From contig NZ_JAHCAP010000014.1 of NCBI RefSeq assembly GCF_019634815.1, forward strand, positions 1-64,000: a stretch of DNA of 64,000 nt, written 5' to 3'. Source of the DNA: Dokdonella sp. GTDB taxonomy: Bacteria; Pseudomonadota; Gammaproteobacteria; Xanthomonadales; Rhodanobacteraceae. Shown piece by piece: positions 26,507-37,708 of the stretch; the stretch's first letter is position 1; every line of letters begins with the position of its first letter. Made by a program: the position numbers and the translations under genes. Below the pieces are notes generated by a model. The model saw only the letters and a list, made by a program, of their open reading frames with translations. It was not told the origin of the DNA and did not search any database.

Positions 26507-26554
26507 ACCGTTTGCGAGTCGAGCCCAAACTCGGCATGGCCGCGTTTCGAGCGT

Positions 26555-26606
26555 GTCCGCAGATCGTCCGCAGGGTGCGCGGACGCTGTCCACGACAAGC
26601 GGACAG
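26555..26606 (+). promoter_or_regulatory. Putative enhancer (UAS) for the sigma-54 activator
   Basis: A cluster of GTCC/GGAC half-sites. GTCCGCAG is directly repeated at 26555-26562 and 26566-26573, 11 bp apart. A dyad GTCCGC/GCGGAC covers 26566-26584 and a dyad CTGTCC/GGACAG covers 26586-26606. The dyad centres are 21 bp apart, about two helical turns, and lie roughly 70 and 91 bp before the predicted start site, the usual place for enhancer-binding proteins. Binding by the local response regulator is inferred. Confidence 0.6.
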
Positions 26607-26639
26607 TCATAAAGACGTTTATTATCAATTAGATGGCGT

Positions 26640-26655
26640 TGGCACGGTGCTTGCT
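26640..26655 (+). promoter_or_regulatory. Consensus sigma-54 promoter of the efflux operon
   Basis: TGGCACG (26640-26646), 4-nt spacer, TTGCT (26651-26655). This matches the RpoN consensus TGGCACG-N4-TTGCW exactly, with GG and GC 12 bp apart. It lies 44 bp before the adaptor ATG at 26699. A sigma-54 activator response regulator is encoded at the end of the same gene cluster. Confidence 0.85.
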
Positions 26656-26698
26656 GGATTTGGATCATCGAAATCGATCCACCCGGAGTTCCAACACC

Positions 26699-27967
26699 AT
26701 GATCCGCGATACCTCTGCCCAGGATCGGACCATTACCGCACCGAAGAATCGCCGCAAGCCGGTCCTGCTGGGGGCCGCTGCGCTAGCGCTGATTGCGGTC
26801 CTCGCCCTGTTGGCGCCGACGGTGCTGCGACTGTTTTCCGCCGATTCGACGGCCAGTACGGCGCGCCTGCGCATTGCCGAGGTCAGGCGTGGTGACTTGG
26901 TGCGTGATGTTTCGGTGCAGGGCACCGTGGTCGCCGCCAACAGCCCGACCCTCTATGCGCGCAACGGCGGCACGGTGAATCTTGAAGTGCAGGCTGGCGA
27001 CAAGGTGGAAAAGGGCGAGGTGCTGGCGGTGATTGATTCGCCCGAACTGAGCAATCGCCTGCAGCAGGAACAGGCCACACTCGATGGCCTGGAGCTGGAA
27101 GTCGAACGCGCGACCATAGCCAACCGCAAGGCCGAGGCCGCCTCGCAGACCGCCTACGAACAAGCGGTGATCGACCGCGAAACCGCCGAGCGTGAGGTCG
27201 AGCGCAATCGCCGCGCCTTCGAAATGGGCGCGCAGGCGGAAATGCCGGTGTTGCGCGCCAAGGATGCACTGGCCAAGGCCCGGCTCGGAGAGGCCAATGC
27301 GCGCCGCAACGTCGGTCTGGATCGTGAAACGCTCGCGTTTGAACTCAAGACCAAGCGCTTTGCGCACGATCGCCAGAAGTTGCTGGTCGATGATCTCACG
27401 CGCCAGGTGGACGAGCTCAAGATGCGCTCGCCGGTCGATGGTCAGGTCGGTCAATTGCTGGTGCAGCAGCGCGCCAATGTCGTTGCGGGTGCGGGCGTGC
27501 TCAGCGTGGTCGATCTGAGTGCCTACGAAATCGAAGTGCGCGTGCCCGAAACCTTCGCGCGCGAACTGGGGCCCGGCATGAGTGCGCAAATCCAGGATGC
27601 CAATGGCAAATACGCCGGCAAGGTCAGCGCGATCTCGCCCGAGGTGGTCGATGGCCAGGTCGTGGGCCGCATCCGCTTCAGCGGCGACCGGCCCGAGGGG
27701 CTGCGCCAGAACCAGCGACTGACCACCCGCATCCTCATGGATGAGCATCCGGGCGTGCTGATGGTCGAGCGCGGTCCGTTCGTGGACACCGGCGCCGGTC
27801 GCGTTGCCTATGTCGTGCGCGGACAGGTCGCCGAGCGCACACCAATCCAGATCGGTGCCACCAGCCTCGATGCCGTCGAGATCGTCAGTGGTGTCAAGGA
27901 AGGCGACCGCATCGTGATTTCCGGCACCGACGAGTTCAAGGGCGCGCAGCGCGTCGCGCTCAACTGA
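26699..27967 (+). CDS. MacA/HlyD-like periplasmic adaptor of an ABC efflux system
   Basis: Membrane-fusion protein of 422 residues with one N-terminal membrane anchor (about 22-46). A lipoyl/barrel-sandwich half follows (GTVVAANSPTLYARNGGTV), then a long coiled-coil hairpin (about 105-215) and the second lipoyl half with beta-barrel (MRSPVDGQVGQLLVQQ). It would join the ABC permeases to an outer-membrane channel. ATG 26699 directly follows the sigma-54 promoter with GGAG upstream. The transported substrate is unknown. Confidence 0.9.
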   Translation: MIRDTSAQDRTITAPKNRRKPVLLGAAALALIAVLALLAPTVLRLFSADSTASTARLRIAEVRRGDLVRDVSVQGTVVAANSPTLYARNGGTVNLEVQAGDKVEKGEVLAVIDSPELSNRLQQEQATLDGLELEVERATIANRKAEAASQTAYEQAVIDRETAEREVERNRRAFEMGAQAEMPVLRAKDALAKARLGEANARRNVGLDRETLAFELKTKRFAHDRQKLLVDDLTRQVDELKMRSPVDGQVGQLLVQQRANVVAGAGVLSVVDLSAYEIEVRVPETFARELGPGMSAQIQDANGKYAGKVSAISPEVVDGQVVGRIRFSGDRPEGLRQNQRLTTRILMDEHPGVLMVERGPFVDTGAGRVAYVVRGQVAERTPIQIGATSLDAVEIVSGVKEGDRIVISGTDEFKGAQRVALN

Positions 27968-28030
27968 TTGCCTGCGCCGCTTGCCCACACCCACGCATCC
28001 CACCCGACGCACCCAGACGAGGCCCGCTCC

Positions 28031-28753
<723 letters not shown>

Positions 28754-28763
28754 GGAACGGACC

Positions 28764-30068
28764 ATGTTCGCCTACTACCTGCAGCTGGGCCTGCGCAGCC
28801 TCCGGCGCAATCCCGTTCTCACTGCGCTGATGGTGGCCGGTATTGCACTGGGCATCGCCGCCAGCATGACCACGCTCACCGTGATGCACCTCATGGGCAG
28901 CGACCCGATCCCGTGGAAGAGCGACCGGCTGCATTATGTGCAACTGGACAACTGGGGTCCCGACCAGCCTTACAGCGAAGATGGCCGCCCCCCGGACCAG
29001 GTCACCTACCGCGATGCCACCGCGCTGATGGCGGCAGGCAAGGCCGACAAGCAGACGGCGATGTTCAAGGTCGTGCTGCCGGTGCAGCCGGAAAATACGC
29101 AGCTCAAGCCGTTCCGCGCCTTGGGCCGCGCGACCTACGCCGACTTCTTTTCAATGTTCGAGCCGCCGTTCAAGTACGGCGCCGCGTGGAATCGCGATCA
29201 GGACGCCGGCCATGCGCGCGTCATCGTGCTGGGCAAGGAGCTGAACGAGAAGCTGTTTGGCGGACAGGACAGCTCTGGCAGGACCGTGCGCATGGATGGT
29301 ATCGACTACCGCATCGTCGGGGTGCTCGATGACTGGAACTTGCGCATCAAGTATTACGACCTCACCGTGGGCGCCTTCAGCAGTGCCGACGAGTTCTACA
29401 TGCCGTTCACCAGCGGCGTCGACCTCAAGCGACGCTCCAGCGGCAACAACAGTTGCTGGAAATCGCCCGGCGACGGCTGGGATGCATACCTGCAATCGGA
29501 TTGCGTATGGATCCAGATGTGGGCCGAGCTCGATACGCCGGCGCGACTGGCCGACTACCGGTCGTTCCTCGACAGCTACGTCAACGAGCAGAAGAAGCTC
29601 GGCCGCTTTGCCAGGCCGCTCAACAATCGCCTGCTCGACGTCAATCAGTGGATGCGCGATCAGAAGGTCGTCTCACGCGATGTCCAGGTGCAGACGGGGT
29701 TGGCTTTTGCGTTCCTGCTGGTGTGCCTGATCAATACCGTCGGTTTGCTGTTGGCCAAGTTCACGCGCAAGTCCGGTGAAATCGGCCTGCGTCGCGCACT
29801 CGGTGCGAGTCGGCGCGAGGTGTTCACGCAATTCTTCATCGAATCGGGTGTGATCGGCTTGAGCGGCGGCGTGCTCGGCCTGATGCTGACCGCGCTCGGC
29901 CTCATGACGGTGCGAGCGCTGTACACCAGCTACAAGACCGTGGCGCATCTGGATTGGGCAATGGTCGCGGCAACCGTTGTGCTTGCGGTCGTGTCGGCGC
30001 TGCTGGCGGGTTTGTATCCGACCTGGCGCGCGTGTCGGGTGCAACCGGCCGCCCAGCTCAAGCTGTGA
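28764..30068 (+). CDS. MacB/FtsX-like ABC transporter permease, first copy
   Basis: 434 residues: an N-terminal transmembrane helix (about 16-42), a large MacB_PCD periplasmic domain (about 45-300) and three C-terminal helices forming the FtsX domain. That domain has the diagnostic KSGEIGLRRALGASRREVFTQFF. It begins 10 bp after the ATPase gene. The periplasmic domain has two cysteines (NNSCWKSPG, QSDCVWIQM) that could pair. Probably a heterodimer with the next permease. Confidence 0.91.
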   Translation: MFAYYLQLGLRSLRRNPVLTALMVAGIALGIAASMTTLTVMHLMGSDPIPWKSDRLHYVQLDNWGPDQPYSEDGRPPDQVTYRDATALMAAGKADKQTAMFKVVLPVQPENTQLKPFRALGRATYADFFSMFEPPFKYGAAWNRDQDAGHARVIVLGKELNEKLFGGQDSSGRTVRMDGIDYRIVGVLDDWNLRIKYYDLTVGAFSSADEFYMPFTSGVDLKRRSSGNNSCWKSPGDGWDAYLQSDCVWIQMWAELDTPARLADYRSFLDSYVNEQKKLGRFARPLNNRLLDVNQWMRDQKVVSRDVQVQTGLAFAFLLVCLINTVGLLLAKFTRKSGEIGLRRALGASRREVFTQFFIESGVIGLSGGVLGLMLTALGLMTVRALYTSYKTVAHLDWAMVAATVVLAVVSALLAGLYPTWRACRVQPAAQLKL

Positions 30069-30206
30069 GCCTTGCGCGGTGTGGTGCGCAGCGCCGCGGC
30101 TGGCAATGGCGCAGCACGCTGCGAGTCTGCCGTCAAGCGATGATTTTTCGCCATCAACCCTGCCGGCATCGTCTCTCGCCGGGAGCAGAAAGAACAGGAG
30201 AATCCC

Positions 30207-31430
30207 GTGGAAATACGCCCCATCCTTTCCGCACTGCTGCGCAGCAAGGTATCGATGATCCTGATCGGCTTGCAGGTCGCCTTGACGCTGGCGATCGTGT
30301 GCAACGCGTTGTTCATCATCGGCCAGCGCTTCGAGCGCATGCAGCGGCCAAGCGGGATGAACGAAACAGACACGTTCGCAGTGTCGAGCGTCGGCTTCGG
30401 CGAAGGGTTTGACGTGCGCGCCGTGCAGGCGGCCGACCTCGCCCTGCTGCGCCGGCTGCCCGGCGTCGTCGCAGCCACCTCGATCAATTCAACTCCGCTC
30501 AGTGGCAGCGGCTGGTCCAGTGGCGTGCAGTTGACGGCGGAGCAGAAGACCCAGAGCGCCAACGCCGCGTTCTACATGGTCGACGATCACGGATTGGACG
30601 CGCTGGGCGCCAAATTGATCGCCGGGCGCAATTTCCTGCCTACCGAGGTCGGCATTCGCACGCTCGACGAGACGGTCGCGCCGGCCAGCATCATCATCAG
30701 CCAGGCGCTGGCCAAGAGCTTGTTTCCGGGCGAGAGCGCGGTGGGCAAGCAGATCTACATCGACGACCCGCAGACCACGCCCAAGGCCACCATCGTCGGC
30801 GTCGTCGAGCGCCTGCAGACGCCGTGGGTCAATGACGGCTATGCGGATATCGAAAACTCGCTGATCCAGCCGCAGATGCTGGTCATTGGCACGGCCTCCC
30901 AATACCTGATCCGCGCCGAGCCCGGACGACGCGACGAAGTGATGAAGGCGGTCGAGACGCAGTTGGCGGCAGCCAACCCGAGTCGCATCGTCGGCAAGTT
31001 GCGCGACATGGAGGCGCAGCGGCGTGATGCCTATGCGAACGATCGCGCAATGGCGATCATCCTCGGTGCCGTGATCATCGCCCTGCTTGCGATCACCGCG
31101 CTGGGTATCGTCGGCATGGCCAGCTTCTGGGTCGCCCAACGCACGCGTCAGATCGGAACGCGGCGCGCGCTCGGCGCCACGCGCGGTGACATCCTGCGCT
31201 ATTTCCAGACCGAGAACTTCATCATCACCACGTTGGGACTCATCCTTGGCAGCATTCTCGCCTATGCGCTCAGCCTGTGGATGATGCAGGCCTATCAGTC
31301 GCCGCGCCTGCCCTGGCATTACGTGCCGATCGGGTTCCTGTGCCTGTGGGCACTGGGCCAGATTGCGGTACTCGGCCCGGCCTTGCGCGCCTCACGCGTG
31401 CCGCCTGCGGTGGCGACACGGACCTTGTGA
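30207..31430 (+). CDS. MacB/FtsX-like ABC transporter permease, second copy
   Basis: 407 residues with the same layout as the first permease: helix (about 17-38), MacB_PCD periplasmic domain (about 40-275) and three terminal helices with RTRQIGTRRALGATRGDILRYF. It starts with GTG at 30207, preceded by AGGAG with suitable spacing. The 138-bp gap before it has no gene. Two diverged permease genes with one ATPase indicate an asymmetric transporter. Confidence 0.91.
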   Translation: MEIRPILSALLRSKVSMILIGLQVALTLAIVCNALFIIGQRFERMQRPSGMNETDTFAVSSVGFGEGFDVRAVQAADLALLRRLPGVVAATSINSTPLSGSGWSSGVQLTAEQKTQSANAAFYMVDDHGLDALGAKLIAGRNFLPTEVGIRTLDETVAPASIIISQALAKSLFPGESAVGKQIYIDDPQTTPKATIVGVVERLQTPWVNDGYADIENSLIQPQMLVIGTASQYLIRAEPGRRDEVMKAVETQLAAANPSRIVGKLRDMEAQRRDAYANDRAMAIILGAVIIALLAITALGIVGMASFWVAQRTRQIGTRRALGATRGDILRYFQTENFIITTLGLILGSILAYALSLWMMQAYQSPRLPWHYVPIGFLCLWALGQIAVLGPALRASRVPPAVATRTL

Positions 31431-31482
31431 GTGAGGACGGGCGTGAGCGATTCAGGTCGTTCAATGCGGACACCACGCCGCG

Positions 31483-31582
31483 CCGGGCGCGACGGCTTGC
31501 GGCGCGCCCGGACCGCATGCCACGCTCGCCATCGTTGCCTGCAACCCTTCGCCGCCTTGCCGCATCCAAGTCTGGATGCGGC
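31483..31582 (+). other. Two strong stem-loops before the response-regulator gene
   Basis: In the 175-bp gap after the second permease there are two perfect inverted repeats. CCGGGCGCG at 31483-31491 pairs with CGCGCCCGG at 31503-31511. GCCGCATCCA at 31559-31568 pairs with its complement at 31573-31582 around the loop AGTC, ending 23 nt before the regulator ATG. Neither has a T tract. They may damp read-through or set mRNA processing between transporter and regulator genes. Confidence 0.6.
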
Positions 31583-31605
31583 GAAACCGACACAGCGATG
31601 AACCC

Positions 31606-32955
<1,350 letters not shown>

Positions 32956-33071
32956 TGCAAAGGCAAATGATCGAGGTGCGCGAACGGGGGCGTCGACCCC
33001 GGGGCGCGGCGATCGGTCATTGCCAGCAGCATCGCGGCCTGCGATCTTGGCAGGCCTCGCAGCTTGACCGT

Positions 33072-34397
33072 ATGCAGATGCGCTTGTACTCGCTCGAAGG
33101 AAAACTCGCCGCGGCATTGGCCTTGGCGATCCTCGCCGCGGCCATGTTGGCAGCATGGCTGGCGATGGTCACCGGATCGCCTTGGCTCGGTGCGGGCGTG
33201 ACGATCCTGTTGCTGATCCTGCCGGTCATGCTCGCCGCGCGATTCCTGGCGCGACCGGTCGCGGCCTTGATTCGCGCCTTGTCGGGCAGCGTGAGTGCGT
33301 TCCGCGACGGCGATTTCAGTTTCGCCATCGCCGTCCGCCGCCGCGATGAAGTCGGTGATCTGGTCGCCGCCCACAATGAATTGGGACAGGTCCTGCGTGA
33401 GCAGCGGCAACACCTGTTTCAGCGTGAATTGCTGCTCGACACAGTCGTGCAGAACACGCCGACCGCCTTGGTACTGATCGACCCGCGCGGCAAGATCGTC
33501 CATGCCAATCTTGCCGCGCGCCATCTGCTCAATGGCGGGCGACCGTTGTTGGGTCTGGCCTTCGATGCCCTGGTGGCCGCGGCACCGCCGACGCTAGCGC
33601 AAGCGCTGGCGCGTGGGGACGAAGGGCTTTTCAGCGTCGAGCACGAAGGTGATGAGGAAACCTTCCATCTGTCCACGCGACGCTTCGTGCTGCAAGGACG
33701 CGCGCATCGCCTGTTGCAGGTCAAGCGATTGACGCGCGAGCTGGCGCGTCAGGAAGTGGCGACCTGGAAGAAGGTCATTCGCGTGATCAGCCACGAACTC
33801 AACAACTCGCTCGGCCCGATCCGCTCGCTTGCGCACAGTGGTCGCCAGCTTGCGCAGCGCGGCGATCTGACACGCTTGACGACCGTGTTCGACACCGTCG
33901 AGGAACGCACGCGCCATCTGGAAAGCTTCATCCAGGGCTATGCGCGCTTCGCGCGCCTGCCTGCACCGCGGCCCGAGTGGGTCCAGTGGCCGGCATTTCT
34001 GGCGGCGCTCGAGCGGCATTACCCGTTCGAGTTGCGCGATCCGCTGCCGTCGGCTGCGGCGTGGTTCGATCGTGGCCAACTCGAACAGGCCCTGATCAAT
34101 CTGCTGAAGAACGCGCACGAGTCCGAAGGCGCGCCCGGACAGGTGGAGCTGGCGGTTGCTCAGCTCGGCCACGGCGTGCGCATCGAAGTTGCCGACCGCG
34201 GCAGCGGGATGAGTGAAACCGTGCTTGCCCACGCCCTGCTGCCGTTTTATTCGACCAAGCGTGCCGGGACCGGGCTTGGCCTTGCCCTGGTGCGTGAAAT
34301 CATCGAGGCCCACGGCGGCCGTGTGCATCTGGCCAACCGCAGCGGCGGCGGGCTGCGCGTGACGCTGATGCTGCCGGGTCCGTCGCCATCCGCCTGA
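33072..34397 (+). CDS. NtrY-like membrane sensor histidine kinase
   Basis: About 441 residues: two N-terminal membrane helices with almost no periplasmic loop, a HAMP domain, a PAS-like segment (LLLDTVVQNTPTALVLIDPRG), the HisKA phospho-acceptor in VISHELNNSLGPI and an ATPase domain with NLLKNAHES, VADRGSGMSE and STKRAGTGLGLAL. The start is uncertain: the frame is open from GTG 32952, overlapping the regulator stop, but residues before 33072 look non-protein-like. Presumed cognate kinase of the adjacent regulator; the signal may be sensed within the membrane. Confidence 0.88.
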   Translation: MQMRLYSLEGKLAAALALAILAAAMLAAWLAMVTGSPWLGAGVTILLLILPVMLAARFLARPVAALIRALSGSVSAFRDGDFSFAIAVRRRDEVGDLVAAHNELGQVLREQRQHLFQRELLLDTVVQNTPTALVLIDPRGKIVHANLAARHLLNGGRPLLGLAFDALVAAAPPTLAQALARGDEGLFSVEHEGDEETFHLSTRRFVLQGRAHRLLQVKRLTRELARQEVATWKKVIRVISHELNNSLGPIRSLAHSGRQLAQRGDLTRLTTVFDTVEERTRHLESFIQGYARFARLPAPRPEWVQWPAFLAALERHYPFELRDPLPSAAAWFDRGQLEQALINLLKNAHESEGAPGQVELAVAQLGHGVRIEVADRGSGMSETVLAHALLPFYSTKRAGTGLGLALVREIIEAHGGRVHLANRSGGGLRVTLMLPGPSPSA

Positions 34398-34482
34398 GTC
34401 CGCGCGCCGCTGCGCGGGCCGCGCCTTTGCCGCGCCGATGCCGTTTATACTGCGGGCACATACTGGGGTTCGGGAGAGCGTC

Positions 34483-35433
34483 GTGGGTGGATATGTAGCC
34501 GTTGTCGTCTTCATCTTTGCCATCGTGCTGGTCACCAAGCTGGTACGCATCGTGCCGCAGGGTTTCGAGTGGACAGTGGAGCGTTGGGGCAAGTACACGC
34601 ATACGCTTTCGCCGGGATTCCATCTGCTGATTCCGGTCATGCAGAACGTCGGCCGCAAGATGAACATGATGGAACAGGTGCTCGAAGTGCCTTCCCAGGA
34701 TGTCATCACCAAGGACAACGCGGTGGTGCGCGTGGATGGCGTGGTGTTCTATCAGGTGCTCGACGCGGCGCGCGCGGCCTATGAGGTCTCCAATCTCGAG
34801 AACGCGGTCATCAATCTGGTGATGACCAATATCCGCACCGTGCTCGGCGGGCTGGATCTCGACGAATCGCTGTCCAAACGTGACCAGATCAATGCCGCCC
34901 TGCTCAAGGTCGTCGACGAGGCGACCCACCCGTGGGGTCTGAAGGTCACGCGCATCGAGCTCAAGGACATCCAGCCGCCGCGCGATCTGGTCGATTCGAT
35001 GGCGCGGCAGATGAAGGCCGAACGCGAAAAGCGCGCCAACATTCTCGAGGCCGAGGGCTTGCGCCAGGCGGCGATCCTCAAGGCCGACGGCGAAAAGCAA
35101 TCGGCGATCCTCGCCGCCGAGGGCCAGAAGGAGGCCGCATTCCGCGAGGCCGAGGCGCGCGAGCGCTTGGCCCAGGCCGAAGCCAAGGCCACCGAGGTCG
35201 TCTCCACGGCGATTGCCGGCGGCGACGTCAACGCGCTCAACTACTTCGTCGCCAACAAGTATGTCGAGGCACTCAAGGCGATGGCGGGCTCGCCCAACCA
35301 GAAAATGCTGCTGCTGCCGATCGAGGCGAGCGGCATCATCGGTTCGATGGCCGGCATCGCCGAACTGGCCAAGAATGCGCTCGACAAGCAGGTCGATTCG
35401 CGTCAGGCGCAGCCACGCACGCCGCCGCGCTGA
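34483..35433 (+). CDS. qmcA: SPFH/stomatin-family membrane protein (QmcA-like)
   Basis: 316 residues: an N-terminal membrane helix (about 2-20), an SPFH/band-7 domain (VRIVPQGFEWTVERWGKYTHTLSPGFHLLIP) and a long Ala/Glu-rich coiled coil (about 190-270). GTG 34483 is preferred over the open frame from 34438 because GGGAGAG lies 5-11 nt upstream and the membrane helix then starts at the N-terminus. TATACT at 34446-34451 is a -10 candidate inside that upstream stretch. Paired with an NfeD gene 39 bp downstream. Confidence 0.9.
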   Translation: MGGYVAVVVFIFAIVLVTKLVRIVPQGFEWTVERWGKYTHTLSPGFHLLIPVMQNVGRKMNMMEQVLEVPSQDVITKDNAVVRVDGVVFYQVLDAARAAYEVSNLENAVINLVMTNIRTVLGGLDLDESLSKRDQINAALLKVVDEATHPWGLKVTRIELKDIQPPRDLVDSMARQMKAEREKRANILEAEGLRQAAILKADGEKQSAILAAEGQKEAAFREAEARERLAQAEAKATEVVSTAIAGGDVNALNYFVANKYVEALKAMAGSPNQKMLLLPIEASGIIGSMAGIAELAKNALDKQVDSRQAQPRTPPR

Positions 35434-35472
35434 TCGGAGGCGTGAAATGACCTTGGTTGATCGGGACGGGCC

Positions 35473-35916
35473 ATGAACGAGTTTCTCGACCATTACGGCT
35501 GGTGGGTGCTGGCCTTGGTGCTGGTTGGCGCGGAAATGATCGCGCCTGGCTATTTCCTGCTTTGGATCGGTATCGCCGCCGGTTTCATGGGCTTGGTCAC
35601 CCTGGTGTTTCCCGACCTTTCCGCATTGCCGCAGGCGGTGATCTTCGGCGGGTTGGCAATCGGCACCTGCTACGGCTACTGGAAATACCTGCGGCCGCTG
35701 GCCGAGCGGCGCAATGACCAGCCCCTGCTCAACCGGCGCGGCCAACGCATGATCGGCCGACACGTGCTGGTGTGCGAGGCAATCGTCAACGGTCGCGGCA
35801 AGGTTGCGGTCGGCGATGGCGAGTGGCTCGCCGAAGGCCCCGATCTGCCGGTGGGCAGCGAAGTCGAAGTGGTCGCCGTCAACGGCACCACGTTCACCGT
35901 GCGCGCGGTCCCCTGA
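35473..35916 (+). CDS. NfeD-like membrane protein
   Basis: 147 residues with two to three hydrophobic segments in the first 75 residues and a C-terminal OB-fold NfeD domain (NRRGQRMIGRHVLVCEAIVNGRGKVAVGDGEW). This is the short NfeD1b type that pairs with stomatin/SPFH proteins, as E. coli YbbK does with QmcA. The conserved partnership suggests a role in membrane microdomain organisation or protein quality control. Confidence 0.9.
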   Translation: MNEFLDHYGWWVLALVLVGAEMIAPGYFLLWIGIAAGFMGLVTLVFPDLSALPQAVIFGGLAIGTCYGYWKYLRPLAERRNDQPLLNRRGQRMIGRHVLVCEAIVNGRGKVAVGDGEWLAEGPDLPVGSEVEVVAVNGTTFTVRAVP

Positions 35917-36036
35917 GCACGGCGCGGTCGGGCCGAACCCGGCACTTTTCCGTGTCTGCGCGCACGCAGCGGACAAGACAAGGTCGCGCCGCGCCGCGAT
36001 AATGGGCGACTCCCCATCCACCAGGCCGCCTCAGCC

Positions 36037-37122
36037 ATGACCCAGAAGACCGTCCTCAACGACACCCACCGTGCGCTCGGCGCGAAGATGGTCGATTTCG
36101 GTGGCTGGGACATGCCGATCCACTACGGTTCGCAGATCGAGGAACATCATGCTGTGCGTCGCGACGCCGGCATGTTCGACGTTTCGCACATGACCGTGGT
36201 CGATCTGCATGGTGCGCGCTGCCGCGAATTCCTGCGCCACCTGCTTGCCAACAACATCGACAAGCTCAAGGTCACCGGCAAGGCGCTGTATTCGTGCATG
36301 CTCAACGAGCAGGGCGGCGTGATCGACGATCTGATCGTCTACTTTCTCGGCGAAGAGTTTTTCCGCGTCGTCGTCAATGCCGCCACGCGCGACAAGGACC
36401 TGGCGTGGATCAGCCGCCAGGCGGCGAGTTTCTCGGTGCAGGTCGAGGAGCGCCCCGAGTTCGCGATGATTGCGGTGCAAGGTCCGCACGCGCGCGACAA
36501 GGTGCTGGGTCTGCTGTCGCCGGCAACGCGCGAAAAGGCCGCCAAAATCGGCAAATTCGTCGCCGCCGAAGGCGATGGCTTGTTCATCGCACGCACCGGC
36601 TACACCGGCGAGGACGGCTTCGAGATCATCGTGCCCGAAGCACAGGCCATCGACTTGTGGAATCGCCTGCGCGATGCCGGTGTTGCGCCTGCGGGTCTTG
36701 GCGCGCGCGACACCCTGCGTCTGGAAGCGGGCATGAACCTTTACGGCCAAGACATGGACGAGACAGTCACGCCGTGGGAAGCCAACCTCGGTTGGACGGT
36801 ATCGCTCGATGCCGGGCGTGATTTCATCGGCCGCGCCGCACTCGAAGCGCAAAAGGCGCAGGGCGTGCCGCGCGAGATGATCGGTCTGGTGATGGATGAC
36901 AAGGGCGTGCTGCGCCACGGCCAGCGCGTGGCGACGCCGCAGGGCGATGGCGAGATCCTTTCGGGCAGCTTCTCGCCGACGCTTGCCTGCGCGATTGCCT
37001 TTGCGCGCGTGCCCAGTGGCGCGCGCGACGCCCTGCAGGTCGACATCCGCGGTCGCTTGGTGCCGGTGCGCGCGGTCAAGTATCCATTCGTGCGCGACGG
37101 CCGCAGCCAGCTCGGGGCCTGA
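36037..37122 (+). CDS. gcvT: Glycine cleavage system aminomethyltransferase (T protein)
   Basis: 361 residues. The T protein moves the methylene group from aminomethyl-lipoyl GcvH to tetrahydrofolate, releasing ammonia. Family features: [18 protein letters not shown] at the N-terminus, [22 protein letters not shown] and [20 protein letters not shown], which includes folate-binding residues. GATAAT at about 35998-36003 could be its -10 element. No glycine riboswitch core is visible in the 120-bp leader. Confidence 0.97.
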   Translation: MTQKTVLNDTHRALGAKMVDFGGWDMPIHYGSQIEEHHAVRRDAGMFDVSHMTVVDLHGARCREFLRHLLANNIDKLKVTGKALYSCMLNEQGGVIDDLIVYFLGEEFFRVVVNAATRDKDLAWISRQAASFSVQVEERPEFAMIAVQGPHARDKVLGLLSPATREKAAKIGKFVAAEGDGLFIARTGYTGEDGFEIIVPEAQAIDLWNRLRDAGVAPAGLGARDTLRLEAGMNLYGQDMDETVTPWEANLGWTVSLDAGRDFIGRAALEAQKAQGVPREMIGLVMDDKGVLRHGQRVATPQGDGEILSGSFSPTLACAIAFARVPSGARDALQVDIRGRLVPVRAVKYPFVRDGRSQLGA

Positions 37123-37132
37123 GCGGCTCCTG

Positions 37133-37161
37133 CTTGGCGTTTCGCCAAGGCGATGTAGAAT
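37133..37161 (+). promoter_or_regulatory. Candidate gcvH promoter over an inverted repeat
   Basis: A perfect 7-bp inverted repeat (CTTGGCG 37133-37139, CGCCAAG 37143-37149) follows the gcvT stop by 10 nt. TTGGCG at 37134-37139 and TAGAAT at 37156-37161 are separated by 16 bp and resemble a sigma-70 promoter, so gcvH may have its own start overlapped by an operator or a hairpin. Inferred. Confidence 0.45.
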
Positions 37162-37213
37162 CGCTGCCGTTCGTGTGCAACGGTTTCATCCAACCCACCA
37201 TCAGGACCGTGTC

Positions 37214-37612
37214 ATGCAAGAAATCCCAGGCGATCTCAAATTCATGAAGTCCCACGAGTGGGCGCGCGTGGAGGATCAGGGCACGGTCACGATCGGCATT
37301 TCCGATCATGCGCAGGGTCTGCTCGGCGATCTGGTCTACGTTGAACTGCCGGGAGTCGGCGACACGGTCAAGGCCGGTACCGCCTGCGCGGTGGTCGAGT
37401 CGGTGAAGGCGGCTTCCGATGTCTACGCACCGGTGTCGGGCGAGGTCGTGGCGGTCAATGAGGCACTCGCCGACAAGCCGGAGACGATCAACGAAGACGC
37501 CTACGGTGATGGCTGGTTGTTCGTGGTCAAGCCCGACAACCTCGCCGAGGAACTCGACGAATTGCTCGATCCCGATGCCTATGCCGAGCAGCTCGAGGAA
37601 GACGAATCCTGA
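37214..37612 (+). CDS. gcvH: Glycine cleavage system H protein
   Basis: 132-residue lipoyl-carrier protein. The lipoylated lysine is Lys65 in [26 protein letters not shown] and [19 protein letters not shown] are family-standard. ATG 37214 gives the normal length. It shuttles the aminomethyl intermediate between the P, T and L proteins. A P-protein gene (gcvP) is not in this window. Lipoyl attachment could use the split ligase encoded at 61501-62567. Confidence 0.97.
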   Translation: MQEIPGDLKFMKSHEWARVEDQGTVTIGISDHAQGLLGDLVYVELPGVGDTVKAGTACAVVESVKAASDVYAPVSGEVVAVNEALADKPETINEDAYGDGWLFVVKPDNLAEELDELLDPDAYAEQLEEDES

Positions 37613-37635
37613 GTCTGCTGATCCGAAGCAAGGAA

Positions 37636-37662
37636 AAAAAGGGCGCTTTTGGCGCCCTTTTT
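37636..37662. terminator. Bidirectional intrinsic terminator between gcvH and a DUF1905 gene
   Basis: GGGCGC (37641-37646) and GCGCCC (37652-37657) form a stem with loop TTTTG. It is flanked by seven A on the left and five T on the right that extend the pairing. The T tract serves gcvH, and the A run gives a U tract for the convergent minus-strand gene ending at 37709. Confidence 0.9.
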
Positions 37663-37708
37663 CGTCTCCGCGGCCTCGTCGGGGCAGTGCAGCGGCTGAA
37701 GCGGGAGG

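Noticed and set aside
30101-30116. GG-N10-GC spacing resembling a second sigma-54 promoter before the second permease
   Set aside because: Only the GG and GC fit; the rest (TGGCAA...CAGCA) departs from consensus and lies within a plausible co-transcribed operon.
35917-36036. Possible glycine riboswitch in the gcvT leader
   Set aside because: No tandem aptamer cores or conserved glycine-riboswitch segments could be recognised in the 120 bp.
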